Source: an uncultured Bacillota bacterium (GTDB taxonomy: Bacteria > Bacillota > Clostridia > Oscillospirales > Oscillospiraceae). From it: a DNA stretch of 64,000 bases. Where the stretch lies: the NCBI GenBank assembly GCA_947426945.1, contig CANEFX010000002.1:1-64000 (forward strand), read 5' to 3'. A program made the position numbers and the translations under genes. Below the pieces are notes generated by a model. The model saw only the letters and a program-made list of their open reading frames with translations. It was not told the origin of the DNA and ran no database searches. The number at the start of each line of letters is the position of its first letter. Within the stretch, counting starts at the first letter, position 1. This document shows positions 16,831 through 25,679 of the stretch, in pieces.

Positions 16831-18188
16831 AGACATTCCTCATTTCTCACCCCGGCTTTTGCGGGGTCGGTCGATTGTACCACAGACCGGCCGGGAGATA
16901 CAAGGGCAAAAATGACGAAGAGCGCAGTAACCGCGTCGGCCCCGGACTGGCAAAACCACACTGCCTCCCGGCCCAGAAGGGCAGGCAGCGCCAGAATCAG
17001 CGCCGGCGGCAGGACCACGCTGCGCAGCAGCGAAAAGGCCAGCGCCCGGCTCGTCCTCCGGGTGGCCTGCCAGAAGGAGATCATCAGAAGATTAAAGCCG
17101 GTGAGAAAGAATCCGCAGAAGTAGGGGAACGACTTCTCCGCAGCAAAGGTGGCAAGCTCCGGGTCCTTCGGTGCGAAAAGGAGGTAAAACCACCGGGAGC
17201 CTGCAAAAATCAGGACGCAGCTGACCAGTCCCACACCCAGAAACACTCCGGTGGAGAAACGGCGCAGCGCCTGGTTCCGCTCCTCCTCGCCCGAGGCCAT
17301 AAATCGGCTGAACACCGGCTGGAGACCCTCCGCCATACCCAGAAATAAGGTAAGCAAAATCAGCATCAGATACCCGATAACCAGATAAGCGGCCAGACCC
17401 AGCTCTTCGTATCCCCAGCGGGTGATGGCCAAGTTGTAAAGAAAGGTGACGATACCGATGGAGAACTCCATCATAAAGGAGGGAAAGCCGCAGAGCAGGA
17501 TGCTTCCAGCCTCCGGCAGCCTGGGCCGGACAAGGAGGAAGTACAGCTCTCCCTTCCTTTCCAGAAAGTGAGGCAGCAGGATGAGCACACTGAAGATTGG
17601 GCCCAGGGCGGTGGCCAGGGCCGCCCCCCGGATACCCAGGTTCAGCGGATACATAAACACATAGTCCAGCAGGATGTTGGACCCGGCTCCGGCAATCATG
17701 GCTGCCATGGCCAGCCCGGGCCGCCCGTCGTTGCGGACCATGCCCCCCAGCAGGAAGCTGAACAGCTGGAAGGGGGCGAAGGTAACGATAAACCACAGGT
17801 AATCACAGGCCGGAGCCAGCACCTCCTCCGAGGCCCCCAGCAGACAGGCCAGGGGCTCCAGAAACAGGTTCCCCAGGGCGCAGACCAGCAGGCCGCTCAC
17901 CCCCAGCATCCAGACGGCGGTGTTGAACAGCCGGCGGGCTCCCGCTCTGTCCCCGATCCCCAGCCGGGTGGCGATGAGCACCCCCGCCCCAGCGCCGGCG
18001 GCGATGGCCACCGAGATCAGTATCTCGATCAGCGGCACCGCCACAGCGGCGGCGGCCATAGCCCCCCGCCCCAGACGATGGCCAATAAAAACTCCATCCA
18101 CAATGGTATAGACGGAGTTGAACAGCAGACCAACCATCTGGGGGACGGCAAAACGGAAAAACAGCGCCCGCGGCTTGCCCTCAAACAT
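16827..18188 (-). CDS. MATE-family multidrug/toxin efflux transporter
   Basis: A 453-residue protein with twelve predicted helices in two MatE halves. The N-terminus, FRFAVPQMVGLLFNSVYTIVDGVFIGHRLG, is the classic MATE opening. GGAGG lies 8 bp before the ATG at 18188; a start 15 bp earlier is possible but lacks a site. Export is driven by Na+ or H+ antiport; substrates are unknown. It forms an operon with the DegV-like gene, sharing an ATGA overlap. The 385 bp upstream contain no gene, only an 88-bp repeat copy. Confidence 0.88.
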   Translation of the reverse strand: MFEGKPRALFFRFAVPQMVGLLFNSVYTIVDGVFIGHRLGRGAMAAAAVAVPLIEILISVAIAAGAGAGVLIATRLGIGDRAGARRLFNTAVWMLGVSGLLVCALGNLFLEPLACLLGASEEVLAPACDYLWFIVTFAPFQLFSFLLGGMVRNDGRPGLAMAAMIAGAGSNILLDYVFMYPLNLGIRGAALATALGPIFSVLILLPHFLERKGELYFLLVRPRLPEAGSILLCGFPSFMMEFSIGIVTFLYNLAITRWGYEELGLAAYLVIGYLMLILLTLFLGMAEGLQPVFSRFMASGEEERNQALRRFSTGVFLGVGLVSCVLIFAGSRWFYLLFAPKDPELATFAAEKSFPYFCGFFLTGFNLLMISFWQATRRTSRALAFSLLRSVVLPPALILALPALLGREAVWFCQSGADAVTALFVIFALVSPGRSVVQSTDPAKAGVRNEECL

Positions 18189-18344
18189 GGAAACGACCTC
18201 CAAAGCAAAAAATAAAACGCCCCCGGCCGCTCCTTCTACGGCCTATGGAGCGGCAAAGACGTTAACCAGGTTACCCGGCGGTAACATATTGATTTTCTAC
18301 ACTATATCAGGAATCAAGAGACTTGTCAAGAGATACTCGGATTT

Positions 18345-18432
18345 GGGGAACATCTGCTTAAAAGATTTATTTGGGTGTTTCCCCCGCCTGAAGGCGGGGG
18401 AAACACAAACCAACCTCTGCGTTTGGGAAACC
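18345..18432. repeat. Dispersed 88-bp hairpin MITE, copy C (diverged)
   Basis: The core is a perfect 15-bp inverted repeat, GTGTTTCCCCCGCCT and its complement, at 18375-18406. The left flank keeps TCTGC and AAGAT-TATT; the right flank keeps CTCTGCGTTT, as in copies A and B, but the outermost bases have changed. It lies in the 385-bp gap 18204-18589, which holds no gene. Confidence 0.65.
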
Positions 18433-18589
18433 TCCCTGGATTTTTGCCGGGTATTTCTCCGTATATTTGCGCCTGAACGCCTTGATATGTCAAAACTCTC
18501 GGGCTGTACTGCCTGTTTGCGCCCTGCCGCCGCCAAATGCAGACGCTCCACGACCTCAGCGCAAAGCCGGCAATGGGCGGCACGCCAGT

Positions 18590-19531
18590 TCAGTTTCCTG
18601 ATTCAAAATCATGGACGAGGGGCGGTATCTGGGAAATCATGTTGTCCATGTCTTCGAACATGGCGCTCTTGGTGGTACCCAGGCGGCTGGCAGAGTCAAT
18701 ATGCGTAACGACTTCCTGATACTGTTCCTTAATTTTGTCAAAGAACTGACACAGCACCTGCAGCTCCCCCTGAGAGGACTGAATCACCTCGGCGATGCCG
18801 TCCTGCACAGCGGTGGCTCCGGCTGCCGCCGCCGTAATCTTCCCAAAGCTTCCCTCGGTCTGCTCCACAATTACGGCGCTCTGCCCCAGCGTCTGCTGGA
18901 CCCCGGCAATGCTTTGGCTCAGTCCGCCTGCCCGACTCTCCACGTCGTTTACCCCGCCGTCCACCTCGCCGGCCAGTTCCTTGATCTCCTCTGCCAGCTT
19001 TTTGACCTGGGCGGCCACTACCGCAAAGCCCCGTCCCTCCTGACCGGCTCGCGCCGCCTCAATAGAAGCGTTGATAGCCAGAATGTTGGTCTGTTCCGCA
19101 ATGGACACAATCTTGCCCATGGATTTCTGGATACTGCGGATAGCAGATTCCAGCTGGGCAAAGGTTTCTGACATGGCGTCGAAGGACTGCTGCACCTGTG
19201 CAGAAACCTGATTCAGGTCCTCCATCTGACCTCTGGCCTCGGTAATGGACTGCGCAATCTCCTCCTGTACCTGTCCAAACTGCTCAGCTGTCTCATTGAT
19301 GTTGGAAAAGGAGTCTCCAAGATTCTGAAGTTCCTTCTGGAACTGGTCTGTTCCCTTCAGCACACTGGAAAAGGACGTGCCCACCTGGCCCAGCTCCCAG
19401 AGGGATGACACCTCTTTTTTCACCAGCTCCTGCTGATATTCTTTCAGACTGTTTGCCACATGCAGCACTGGATAGAGGCTCTTCTGCTCCTGAACAGGGT
19501 GCGCCTGACGGCTCTTTTTTTGAAACAACAT
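18590..19531 (-). CDS. Soluble methyl-accepting chemotaxis-type signalling protein
   Basis: A 313-residue protein with no membrane segment and no HAMP domain. Residues 100-270 form a long coiled-coil MCP signalling domain. The conserved hairpin tip is present as [42 protein letters not shown] (in parts, about residues 145-185). Such domains form arrays with CheA and CheW. The first 60 residues are not a known sensor. The gene is 14 bp after a FIST-domain gene in the same direction, so the FIST protein is the likely sensory partner, working as a split FIST-MCP receptor. Confidence 0.87.
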   Translation of the reverse strand: MLFQKKSRQAHPVQEQKSLYPVLHVANSLKEYQQELVKKEVSSLWELGQVGTSFSSVLKGTDQFQKELQNLGDSFSNINETAEQFGQVQEEIAQSITEARGQMEDLNQVSAQVQQSFDAMSETFAQLESAIRSIQKSMGKIVSIAEQTNILAINASIEAARAGQEGRGFAVVAAQVKKLAEEIKELAGEVDGGVNDVESRAGGLSQSIAGVQQTLGQSAVIVEQTEGSFGKITAAAAGATAVQDGIAEVIQSSQGELQVLCQFFDKIKEQYQEVVTHIDSASRLGTTKSAMFEDMDNMISQIPPLVHDFESGN

Positions 19532-19545
19532 GGCCCTTCTCCCCC

Positions 19546-20601
19546 TTACTCAAAGACTACACAGGTCATAGACTGGTTCACAAACCGGTTGTTGTAATGT
19601 TCCCCGTAGCCTACAAAGCCTGCGTGATTACCCAGCGCAGACATATCCCGCAGATAGTTCTGCATGTAGCCCTGCTCGGAAAACAGCTTGTATCGGAACA
19701 GACAGTTTACCGAAAAGACGGCTGACCGCCGGGGAAAATCCCGGTCGATTTGGCGAATGGTATCCTGAACAATGGCCCGGTAGTCCCCCAGTTCCAACAG
19801 GATGAGCACATCGGAGTCGTTGACCTGACGGAAGCAGGCCAATGCGCTGCCGCTGACCTCCTTGATGGAGATGATGCAGGTATCGTCTCCGTTAATCTTT
19901 CCGAAGGGGTTCTGGAAGGTTCGGGTAAGTATCTCTTCATCTGTCACATGGAGAATATCCTTATAGACCTGCTTGGCGGACTTTCCGTTCAGCGCTCCCA
20001 GAATATAATTGGCCCGGTCCGTGTTGGAGGCCACAAAACGGTAATCTCCCAGCTGATGGTAGATATTCTCCTTATATGTTTTGACCCGGCCGTTTTGGTT
20101 CCGTACCAGTCCATAAGCCACCGCATCCTTATAAATGTGCCCATTGGCCGAAACAACGCCCTGATCGCCGGTACCGCCCATCAGGGAGATGCCTCGCTTG
20201 CGCAGAGCGGTATATATGGTAGTAAGCACACAGGCGTCGTTGCCGGCGCAAAAGTCGATGCAGACGGTATCGCGCTCCGAGCCGCCTACAGCCTGCATGT
20301 CGTGTTCCAGGCGCCGTATGTATTTTACCGGCATGGAGGATACCTCCTCCAGCACATTGGCGGCGGCTGTAACGCCATCCAAAAAAGCAATTACACCTAC
20401 GCCATTCTCTACAATGCCCGTCTTATAGCTCATTCCCACGCACCCGATGCTGGGAATACCGGGAAACCTTTTTTCCAGCAATGCTACATGATTTTCAAAC
20501 TGGTTTTTATTGGATAGCAGCATAATAAACTGCGGCTGGTAAAGGCCTTGGAGCGCCTCATTCAAATCTCCCCGCTGGCTCATACCATAAAACTGTTTCA
20601 T
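19546..20601 (-). CDS. FIST-domain sensory protein
   Basis: A 351-residue cytoplasmic protein with FIST N- and C-terminal domains. It shows [18 protein letters not shown] and [11 protein letters not shown] in the first part, a [12 protein letters not shown] glycine loop near residues 136-147, and a C-terminal strand-rich half ending [19 protein letters not shown] and [14 protein letters not shown] domains are thought to bind small ligands, possibly amino acids, and are usually fused or linked to signalling modules. Here the output module is a separate MCP gene 14 bp downstream. Confidence 0.85.
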   Translation of the reverse strand: MKQFYGMSQRGDLNEALQGLYQPQFIMLLSNKNQFENHVALLEKRFPGIPSIGCVGMSYKTGIVENGVGVIAFLDGVTAAANVLEEVSSMPVKYIRRLEHDMQAVGGSERDTVCIDFCAGNDACVLTTIYTALRKRGISLMGGTGDQGVVSANGHIYKDAVAYGLVRNQNGRVKTYKENIYHQLGDYRFVASNTDRANYILGALNGKSAKQVYKDILHVTDEEILTRTFQNPFGKINGDDTCIISIKEVSGSALACFRQVNDSDVLILLELGDYRAIVQDTIRQIDRDFPRRSAVFSVNCLFRYKLFSEQGYMQNYLRDMSALGNHAGFVGYGEHYNNRFVNQSMTCVVFE

Positions 20602-20690
20602 ACTGTCGTCCTCCTCTATGGCTGCATCTGGCGTCTAAATTATATGGTAAGTCCCTCTGCGTGTCAATCTTATTTGAATGGCCATTTTGA

Positions 20691-20731
20691 TAAAAAAAGA
20701 GACACACCGTCAGACAATTCTGGCGGTGTGT
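20691..20731 (-). terminator. Rho-independent terminator downstream of hbd
   Basis: On the minus strand, an ACACACCG...CGGTGTGT stem (20702-20731) is followed by CTCTTTTTTT (down to 20691). It ends transcripts coming from hbd before the FIST gene. Confidence 0.8.
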
Positions 20732-20755
20732 TCATGTTATTAAAATCGCATAAAT

Positions 20756-20788
20756 TTCACTCCCACCCCTTCCGGGGGTGGGAGTGAA
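20756..20788. repeat. Long hairpin directly after hbd
   Basis: TTCACTCCCACCCC and GGGGTGGGAGTGAA form a 14-bp stem 8 bp after the hbd stop codon. It may be a first terminator or RNA-stabilising hairpin, and resembles the shape of the dispersed hairpins without clear sequence identity. Confidence 0.6.
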
Positions 20789-20795
20789 AGAAATC

Positions 20796-21632
20796 TTATT
20801 TGCTGTAGTCGTAGAAGCCCTTGCCGGTCTTGCGGCCCAGCAGCCCCCCCCGGACCATCTTCCGCAGCAGCAGAGAGGCGCGGTACTTGGGATCGCCGGT
20901 CTCATTATACAGGGTGTCCATAATGGCCAGGCAGACGTCCAGGCCTACCAGGTCGCCCAGCGCCAGGGGGCCCATGGGGTGATTGGCGCCCAGCTTCATG
21001 GCGGTGTCGATGCCCTCGGCGGAGGCCACGCCGGTGTACAGCAGGTCGGCGGCCTCGTTGATCATGGGGATGAGAATCTTGTTGACCACAAAGCCGGGGG
21101 CCTCAGCCACCTCGACGGGCTCCTTGCCAATCTCTTTGGACAGGTTGAAGATAAAGTCAAAGGTCTCCTGGGTGGTGTTGGCCCCCCGGATTACCTCCAC
21201 CAGCTTCATGCTGGGGACGGGATTGAAAAAGTGCATCCCGATCACGGGGTGCTTCAGGCCCAGGGCCATCTCGGTGATGGACAGGGAGGAGGTATTGGAG
21301 GCAAAGATGGTACCCTCCTTGCACATGGCGTCCAGCTCGCCCAGCAGCTCCTTCTTGGTGGCCATATCCTCCTTGACGCACTCAATGATCAGATCGGCGT
21401 CGGCAGCCGCGGACTTCTCCTCCACCAACACGTTGGCCATCAGGGCGTCCTTGGCGGCCTGGTCCATCTTCCCCTTGTCCACCCTCTTCTGGAGGGACTT
21501 GTCCAGGTTGTCCTTGTGCCGCTGGGCGGAAGCCACGCTGCTGGCATACATCAGGGCGGTGTGCCCCTTGGCCGCAAAAACCTGAGCAATGCCGCTGCCC
21601 ATGGTGCCGGCGCCGAAAATCGCTACTTTCAT
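20796..21632 (-). CDS. hbd: 3-hydroxybutyryl-CoA dehydrogenase
   Basis: A 278-residue NAD(P)-dependent enzyme. The ATG at 21632 has AGGAGG 9 bp upstream; the longer frame upstream is noncoding. It has the N-terminal Rossmann fold [14 protein letters not shown] (residues 7-20), ASNTSSLSI with the catalytic serine, and [17 protein letters not shown] with the catalytic His; later [17 protein letters not shown] and [12 protein letters not shown] complete the family pattern. It reduces acetoacetyl-CoA to 3-hydroxybutyryl-CoA in the butyrate route, or runs in beta-oxidation. Crotonase, thiolase and bcd genes are not adjacent, so here it is a single gene. Confidence 0.93.
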   Translation of the reverse strand: MKVAIFGAGTMGSGIAQVFAAKGHTALMYASSVASAQRHKDNLDKSLQKRVDKGKMDQAAKDALMANVLVEEKSAAADADLIIECVKEDMATKKELLGELDAMCKEGTIFASNTSSLSITEMALGLKHPVIGMHFFNPVPSMKLVEVIRGANTTQETFDFIFNLSKEIGKEPVEVAEAPGFVVNKILIPMINEAADLLYTGVASAEGIDTAMKLGANHPMGPLALGDLVGLDVCLAIMDTLYNETGDPKYRASLLLRKMVRGGLLGRKTGKGFYDYSK

Positions 21633-21862
21633 AACTGTTTTCCTCCTAAAATTTAGTATTGCCGGACCTCTCCGGCGGGGAATGGCCGGAGGGTCCGGCC
21701 CCGCTCTTTCATTTACCAGTATAACTGTTTTTTTCCAGGAACGCAAGAGAAAAATCTTGTTTCCTGCCGCCCGCACCCCCCGGAGGAATTCCCTTGACAT
21801 TTGGGGAAGAAAAGTATATGATGGGAAAAAATTGCAAGCTGAAACAGGAGGCTTTCAAGCCT

Positions 21863-22570
21863 ATGAAGGTATCTCTGGTCATACCCGCGTATAATGAGAG
21901 CAAAATCATACTGGACACCATCCGCACCGTCTCCGCAAAGCTGGCCCAGTTGACAGAGGACTATGAGATCGTCCTTGTGGACGACGGCAGCACCGACAAT
22001 ATGGCCGGGCTGATACAGGGCTGCGGCGATCCCCGCGTCCGGCTGGAGCACTACTCCCCCAACCACGGCAAGGGCCGGGCCGTCCGTGTGGGCATGCTGG
22101 CCGCCCAGGGGGACGTTATCCTATGCACCGACGCCGATTTGGCCTACGGCGTGGACGTGTTTGGCGTGATGCTGGACTGCTTTGCCGCCTCCGGGGCGGA
22201 CCTGGTGATCGGCTCCCGGCGCCTGAGCGGCGAGGGCTATCAGAACTATCCCCCCCTGCGGATTCTGGCCTCCAAGTGCTTTGGTCTGCTGTCCCATATA
22301 CTGTCCGGGCTGCCCTATGATACCCAGTGCGGCATCAAGGGCTACCGGCAGGCCGCCGCCCGGCAGATTTTTTCCCGATGCGGCACCGACGGCTTTTCCT
22401 TCGATTTCGAGGTCCTGATGCGGGCGGACAAGCTGGGCCTGAAGGTGGAGCAGATCCCCGTATCTGTTATCAATTTCCGGGAATCCAAGGTAAACGTGGT
22501 CAAGGACAGCCTCCGGATGTTCCGGGACGTATTCCGCATTCGCCGCGCCGTGCGGAAGGACAGGCAGTAA
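21863..22570 (+). CDS. Family 2 glycosyltransferase (dolichyl/polyprenyl-phosphate glucosyltransferase type)
   Basis: A 235-residue GT-A enzyme without the C-terminal membrane helices of some relatives. It shows VSLVIPAYNESKIILDTI at the N-terminus, EIVLVDDGSTDN (nucleotide-sugar binding), DVILCTDADLAYG with the DxD-like metal site, and DLVIGSRRLSGEGY followed by DTQCGIKGYRQ. This is the pattern of enzymes that move a sugar to a polyprenyl phosphate. The next gene, 31 bp on, encodes a GtrA-like protein, the usual partner. AGGAGG lies 11 bp before the start. Confidence 0.87.
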   Translation: MKVSLVIPAYNESKIILDTIRTVSAKLAQLTEDYEIVLVDDGSTDNMAGLIQGCGDPRVRLEHYSPNHGKGRAVRVGMLAAQGDVILCTDADLAYGVDVFGVMLDCFAASGADLVIGSRRLSGEGYQNYPPLRILASKCFGLLSHILSGLPYDTQCGIKGYRQAAARQIFSRCGTDGFSFDFEVLMRADKLGLKVEQIPVSVINFRESKVNVVKDSLRMFRDVFRIRRAVRKDRQ

Positions 22571-22601
22571 CGGCCGGAACGCCAATGTGCAGGAGCAATT
22601 T

Positions 22602-23087
22602 ATGAAAGAAAAACTCATCCGTCTGATCCGGGTCTTTGACCCGAAAAAATTCCTTAAATTCGGCATCATCGGCGTGCTCAACACCCTGGTGGACTTTGTG
22701 GTATTCTATGTGATGGACCGCTGGGTCATCGGGGAGGGACCCACGCTGGTCCTGCTGGGCACAGCGGTGGCCGCCGGGCTCTATATCTCCAACGCCGTCG
22801 CCTACGTGGTAGCCAGCATTCACTCCTTTGTGTGGAATAAATTTTGGACCTTTCAAAAAAAGGACAGAGTCACCCGGGGCGAGGCCGGACGCTACCTGCT
22901 TACCAGTGCGGGCTATCTCCTGATCTCCTCCCTGAGCCTGGCCGTGTTTACCCGGTTGTTCTCCGCGCCGGTTCTGGCCGGAATCATACCGGAAAATTGG
23001 GTAAACATGCTGGCCAAGCTGCCTACAGCCTGCGTTACCATCTTTTACAACTATCTGATGAACAAATTCTGGGTTTTTAAAAGCTAA
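22602..23087 (+). CDS. GtrA-family membrane protein
   Basis: A 161-residue protein with four membrane helices. It contains FLKFGIIGVLNTLVDFVVFY and the GtrA hallmarks NAVAYVVASIHSFVWNKFWTF and NYLMNKFWVF at the C-terminus. GtrA proteins are thought to flip or position polyprenyl-linked sugars for transfer to cell-surface polymers. AGGAG lies 7 bp before the ATG at 22602. It forms a two-gene operon with the GT2 enzyme and ends at a strong terminator. Its position close to other polysaccharide genes supports a surface-glycan role. Confidence 0.87.
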   Translation: MKEKLIRLIRVFDPKKFLKFGIIGVLNTLVDFVVFYVMDRWVIGEGPTLVLLGTAVAAGLYISNAVAYVVASIHSFVWNKFWTFQKKDRVTRGEAGRYLLTSAGYLLISSLSLAVFTRLFSAPVLAGIIPENWVNMLAKLPTACVTIFYNYLMNKFWVFKS

Positions 23088-23110
23088 ATTCTCCCTCGGA
23101 AGAATAACAA

Positions 23111-23155
23111 TCCCCCGCCCTTCCAGGATGCCCTGGATGCCGGCGGGGGATTTTT
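23111..23155. terminator. Bidirectional terminator after gtrA-like gene
   Basis: TCCCCCGCC and GGCGGGGGA at the two ends of a hairpin (23111-23150) are followed by TTTTT, between convergent genes. Confidence 0.85.
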
Positions 23156-23211
23156 ATCTTTTACTCAAATACGGCACAGCCGCATACTCTAAGGGGACGG
23201 CGCAAGCCGCG

Positions 23212-25662
23212 TTATCCGCCCAAAACCGATTGAATATACTGCTGGTTGAGCTCCGTCAGGGTGAGGGTCCCCATGTGCTGCTCGTTCCAGTCCTGGAACA
23301 TCTGATAAATTTCTGCCGTGGCCTGCTTACACTGGGGAAACTCGCTGGAACTGAACATCAGAATTTCAAAGGCGGCTTGCCATGCCTCGCTGTCCGCCGA
23401 GAGGAAGGTAACATGCTTTTTCAGCATGGCGACAGCCTCCTCCGGCTGGCCGGTGGCAAAATAGAACCGGGCCAGATAGGGCGGAATGGTGTTGGAGTCC
23501 TCCTGGGCCAGACGGCCCGCATACTCATTGGCCTTGAGGTAAATATCCCAGTTTTCATCCATGTCCAGGTCCTGGGCAGAGACCACATAGGAGAGCATAA
23601 AGCTGTTTTTCTCGAACAGATCCATAGAGATGGCAGAATCCAGACTGTCGAAGGTGGGCTGCTTCTTCACCATGTCGGCCGCACGCATATTCAGCCCCAG
23701 AAGGATGGCGTAAAGGGTCACAGCCCCGCACAGCCCTGCCACACTCCAGCTGCGGACCTTCTCCCTCCCCGGGAAAAGAGGCAGCTCTCCGCCGCAGCAC
23801 AGGCATATCAGGCCCAGCACCCCTATGGCCAGGGGAAGGTAATAGCAGGAGGAGAACACCACCTCCACCGCGCCGTGCCCCGCCATAAAGACCAGTCCCG
23901 CCCCCAGGGCCGGGGCAAGAGCATCAGCCTCCTCCTTCCGGCGCAGGTTCTTCCAGACGGCCACGGCGCACAGCCCCAGCATCCCCACAAAGAGAATCAG
24001 GCCCACCACGCCGGTGGTCAGAAGGGTCTCCACATAGTGGTTGTGGGTGTACTTGGTCTCGTAGTAGAAGGATTGGACCCCGGGGGAGGCGCTCTCAAAG
24101 GTGCCCAGGCCCAGGCCGATGACAGGACTCTTGCGGAAAAGCTTCATGCCGTCGGCAAAGAACACCACGCGCTGTATGGCGTTCTCGTTGGCAAAAAGGC
24201 CCTGAAGGCGGTTGGCGATGAAGCCGGGCAGCAGCTTGTAATCCAGCTTCAGCGCCGTGCTTCCCGAATCCCCGCCGAATACGGCCTCACGCAGGGTCAG
24301 GTCCTCCTCTGCCCAGAAGTTGAAATAGGTAACCAGACTCTCCTCGGGCACAGTGAACACCGCACCGTCGGCCTGACCGGAGTAGAGTACGGTGCTGGTA
24401 TGCATCATGGTCTCCTGTCGGTTCTGGCTCTCAATGGTCACCGAAACGGGCCCGTCGGCCTGGATGTTTAAGGTATACGTGCCGGTATCCGGGTACTCCG
24501 CCCTGCGCAGCCCCTCTCCTGCCGCCAGATCGGCAGGTCCGGTCACATTCATGGCCGAAGCGGCAAAGGCCGCCAGCAGGACCAATACCCCGCCCAGCAG
24601 AACAGCAAAGAACCGGACATTTTTCAGCGCACCCTCCAGCTTGGGCCGGAGAGCCCCGTCCAGCAGGCACAGCAGCGCCGCGCCGCCCGCCGCGCAGAGC
24701 AGCGGAATGGGCTGAAAACCGTTCCAGCCGCTGAAGGAGGTAAGGAAGATGGGAAAGGCGCCGGCCAGGGCCAGCACAAAAGTCTCTACCATCAGGACCA
24801 GCAGGGACGCCTTGCGGTCTTTCCGCTCCAGCAGGAGCAGCGCCAGGAAAGCCAGGGCGATCATGCCGCTGGCGCCCATGCTGAACACCAGCAGGAAAGC
24901 CAGGGCGTTGAGGAACAGGCAGACGATGTGGAAGCACCGCTCCCGCTTCTCCTCCGCCGTCACCACCAGCCCCAGCGCCAGCAGCACCCCCAGGCCTGCT
25001 GCGCCGGCAAAAATATTGGGGTTCCCGTAGAGGGAGTTCATCCGCACTCCCGCCTCCACCGAGGTTTTACTGACCTCGGCGTAATCTGGGGTCAGCAGAC
25101 CCAGGAAAGCAAACAGAGGTCCGCTGAGCCAGTGGGTGGAGAGCATATCAATGCTGAACAGACTGGCCAGAGCGGTGCCGCCGGACAGGACGGAGGCCGC
25201 CGCCCGGCCGCTGTTCCTTCCCTTCCGGGACCAGGCCAGGATCAGCAGAAGGACACAGAAGCCGATCAGCAGTTTCAAAAACTCCTCCAGAGCAAACCTG
25301 CCGGCGGCGGCGTAAAGGCTGGATATCCCGTTCATCACCATCCAGACCGCCACGCCCGCCAGGGGAAGGGAGAGCCTGTCCCGCACCACGGAAAAACGGA
25401 CCAGACAGGAGCCAACGGCCGCGGCGGCCATGGCCATGGCCAGCGCCTTGATGGTGGAACCGTTTGCAAAACAGGTCCCCAGGAAAAACACCGCCATCAA
25501 GGCCAGGGGAACCCAACGCCACCTGGAGGGGAAGGGGACGGCAGCCTGCACCGCCGGCCGGGACGCGGCCTGGGGTTTTGGCGTGTTCTGCACCTGAGGC
25601 TGAGGCGCGGCCTGCGGCTGGGCTGCACGGGCCCTGCCGGCCGCTTTTTTCTTAGAAGACAT
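23212..25662 (-). CDS. O-antigen ligase (WaaL/Wzy)-family membrane protein
   Basis: An 816-residue protein. The N-terminal 55 residues are Lys-, Pro- and Gln-rich. About twelve membrane helices follow, with a large outside domain near residues 390-500 and the ligase motif KSPVIGLGLGTFESASPGVQ and YTHNHYVETLLTTGVVGLI in the second half. The C-terminal 180 residues look TPR-like (YLKANEYAGRLAQEDSNTIP, ATGQPEEAVAMLKKHVTF). These enzymes polymerise or ligate lipid-linked glycans at the outer face of the membrane. It is upstream-coupled with the sugar transferase gene 17 bp away on the same strand. Confidence 0.85.
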   Translation of the reverse strand: MSSKKKAAGRARAAQPQAAPQPQVQNTPKPQAASRPAVQAAVPFPSRWRWVPLALMAVFFLGTCFANGSTIKALAMAMAAAAVGSCLVRFSVVRDRLSLPLAGVAVWMVMNGISSLYAAAGRFALEEFLKLLIGFCVLLLILAWSRKGRNSGRAAASVLSGGTALASLFSIDMLSTHWLSGPLFAFLGLLTPDYAEVSKTSVEAGVRMNSLYGNPNIFAGAAGLGVLLALGLVVTAEEKRERCFHIVCLFLNALAFLLVFSMGASGMIALAFLALLLLERKDRKASLLVLMVETFVLALAGAFPIFLTSFSGWNGFQPIPLLCAAGGAALLCLLDGALRPKLEGALKNVRFFAVLLGGVLVLLAAFAASAMNVTGPADLAAGEGLRRAEYPDTGTYTLNIQADGPVSVTIESQNRQETMMHTSTVLYSGQADGAVFTVPEESLVTYFNFWAEEDLTLREAVFGGDSGSTALKLDYKLLPGFIANRLQGLFANENAIQRVVFFADGMKLFRKSPVIGLGLGTFESASPGVQSFYYETKYTHNHYVETLLTTGVVGLILFVGMLGLCAVAVWKNLRRKEEADALAPALGAGLVFMAGHGAVEVVFSSCYYLPLAIGVLGLICLCCGGELPLFPGREKVRSWSVAGLCGAVTLYAILLGLNMRAADMVKKQPTFDSLDSAISMDLFEKNSFMLSYVVSAQDLDMDENWDIYLKANEYAGRLAQEDSNTIPPYLARFYFATGQPEEAVAMLKKHVTFLSADSEAWQAAFEILMFSSSEFPQCKQATAEIYQMFQDWNEQHMGTLTLTELNQQYIQSVLGG

Positions 25663-25679
25663 TCCAATGACCTCCCGTT

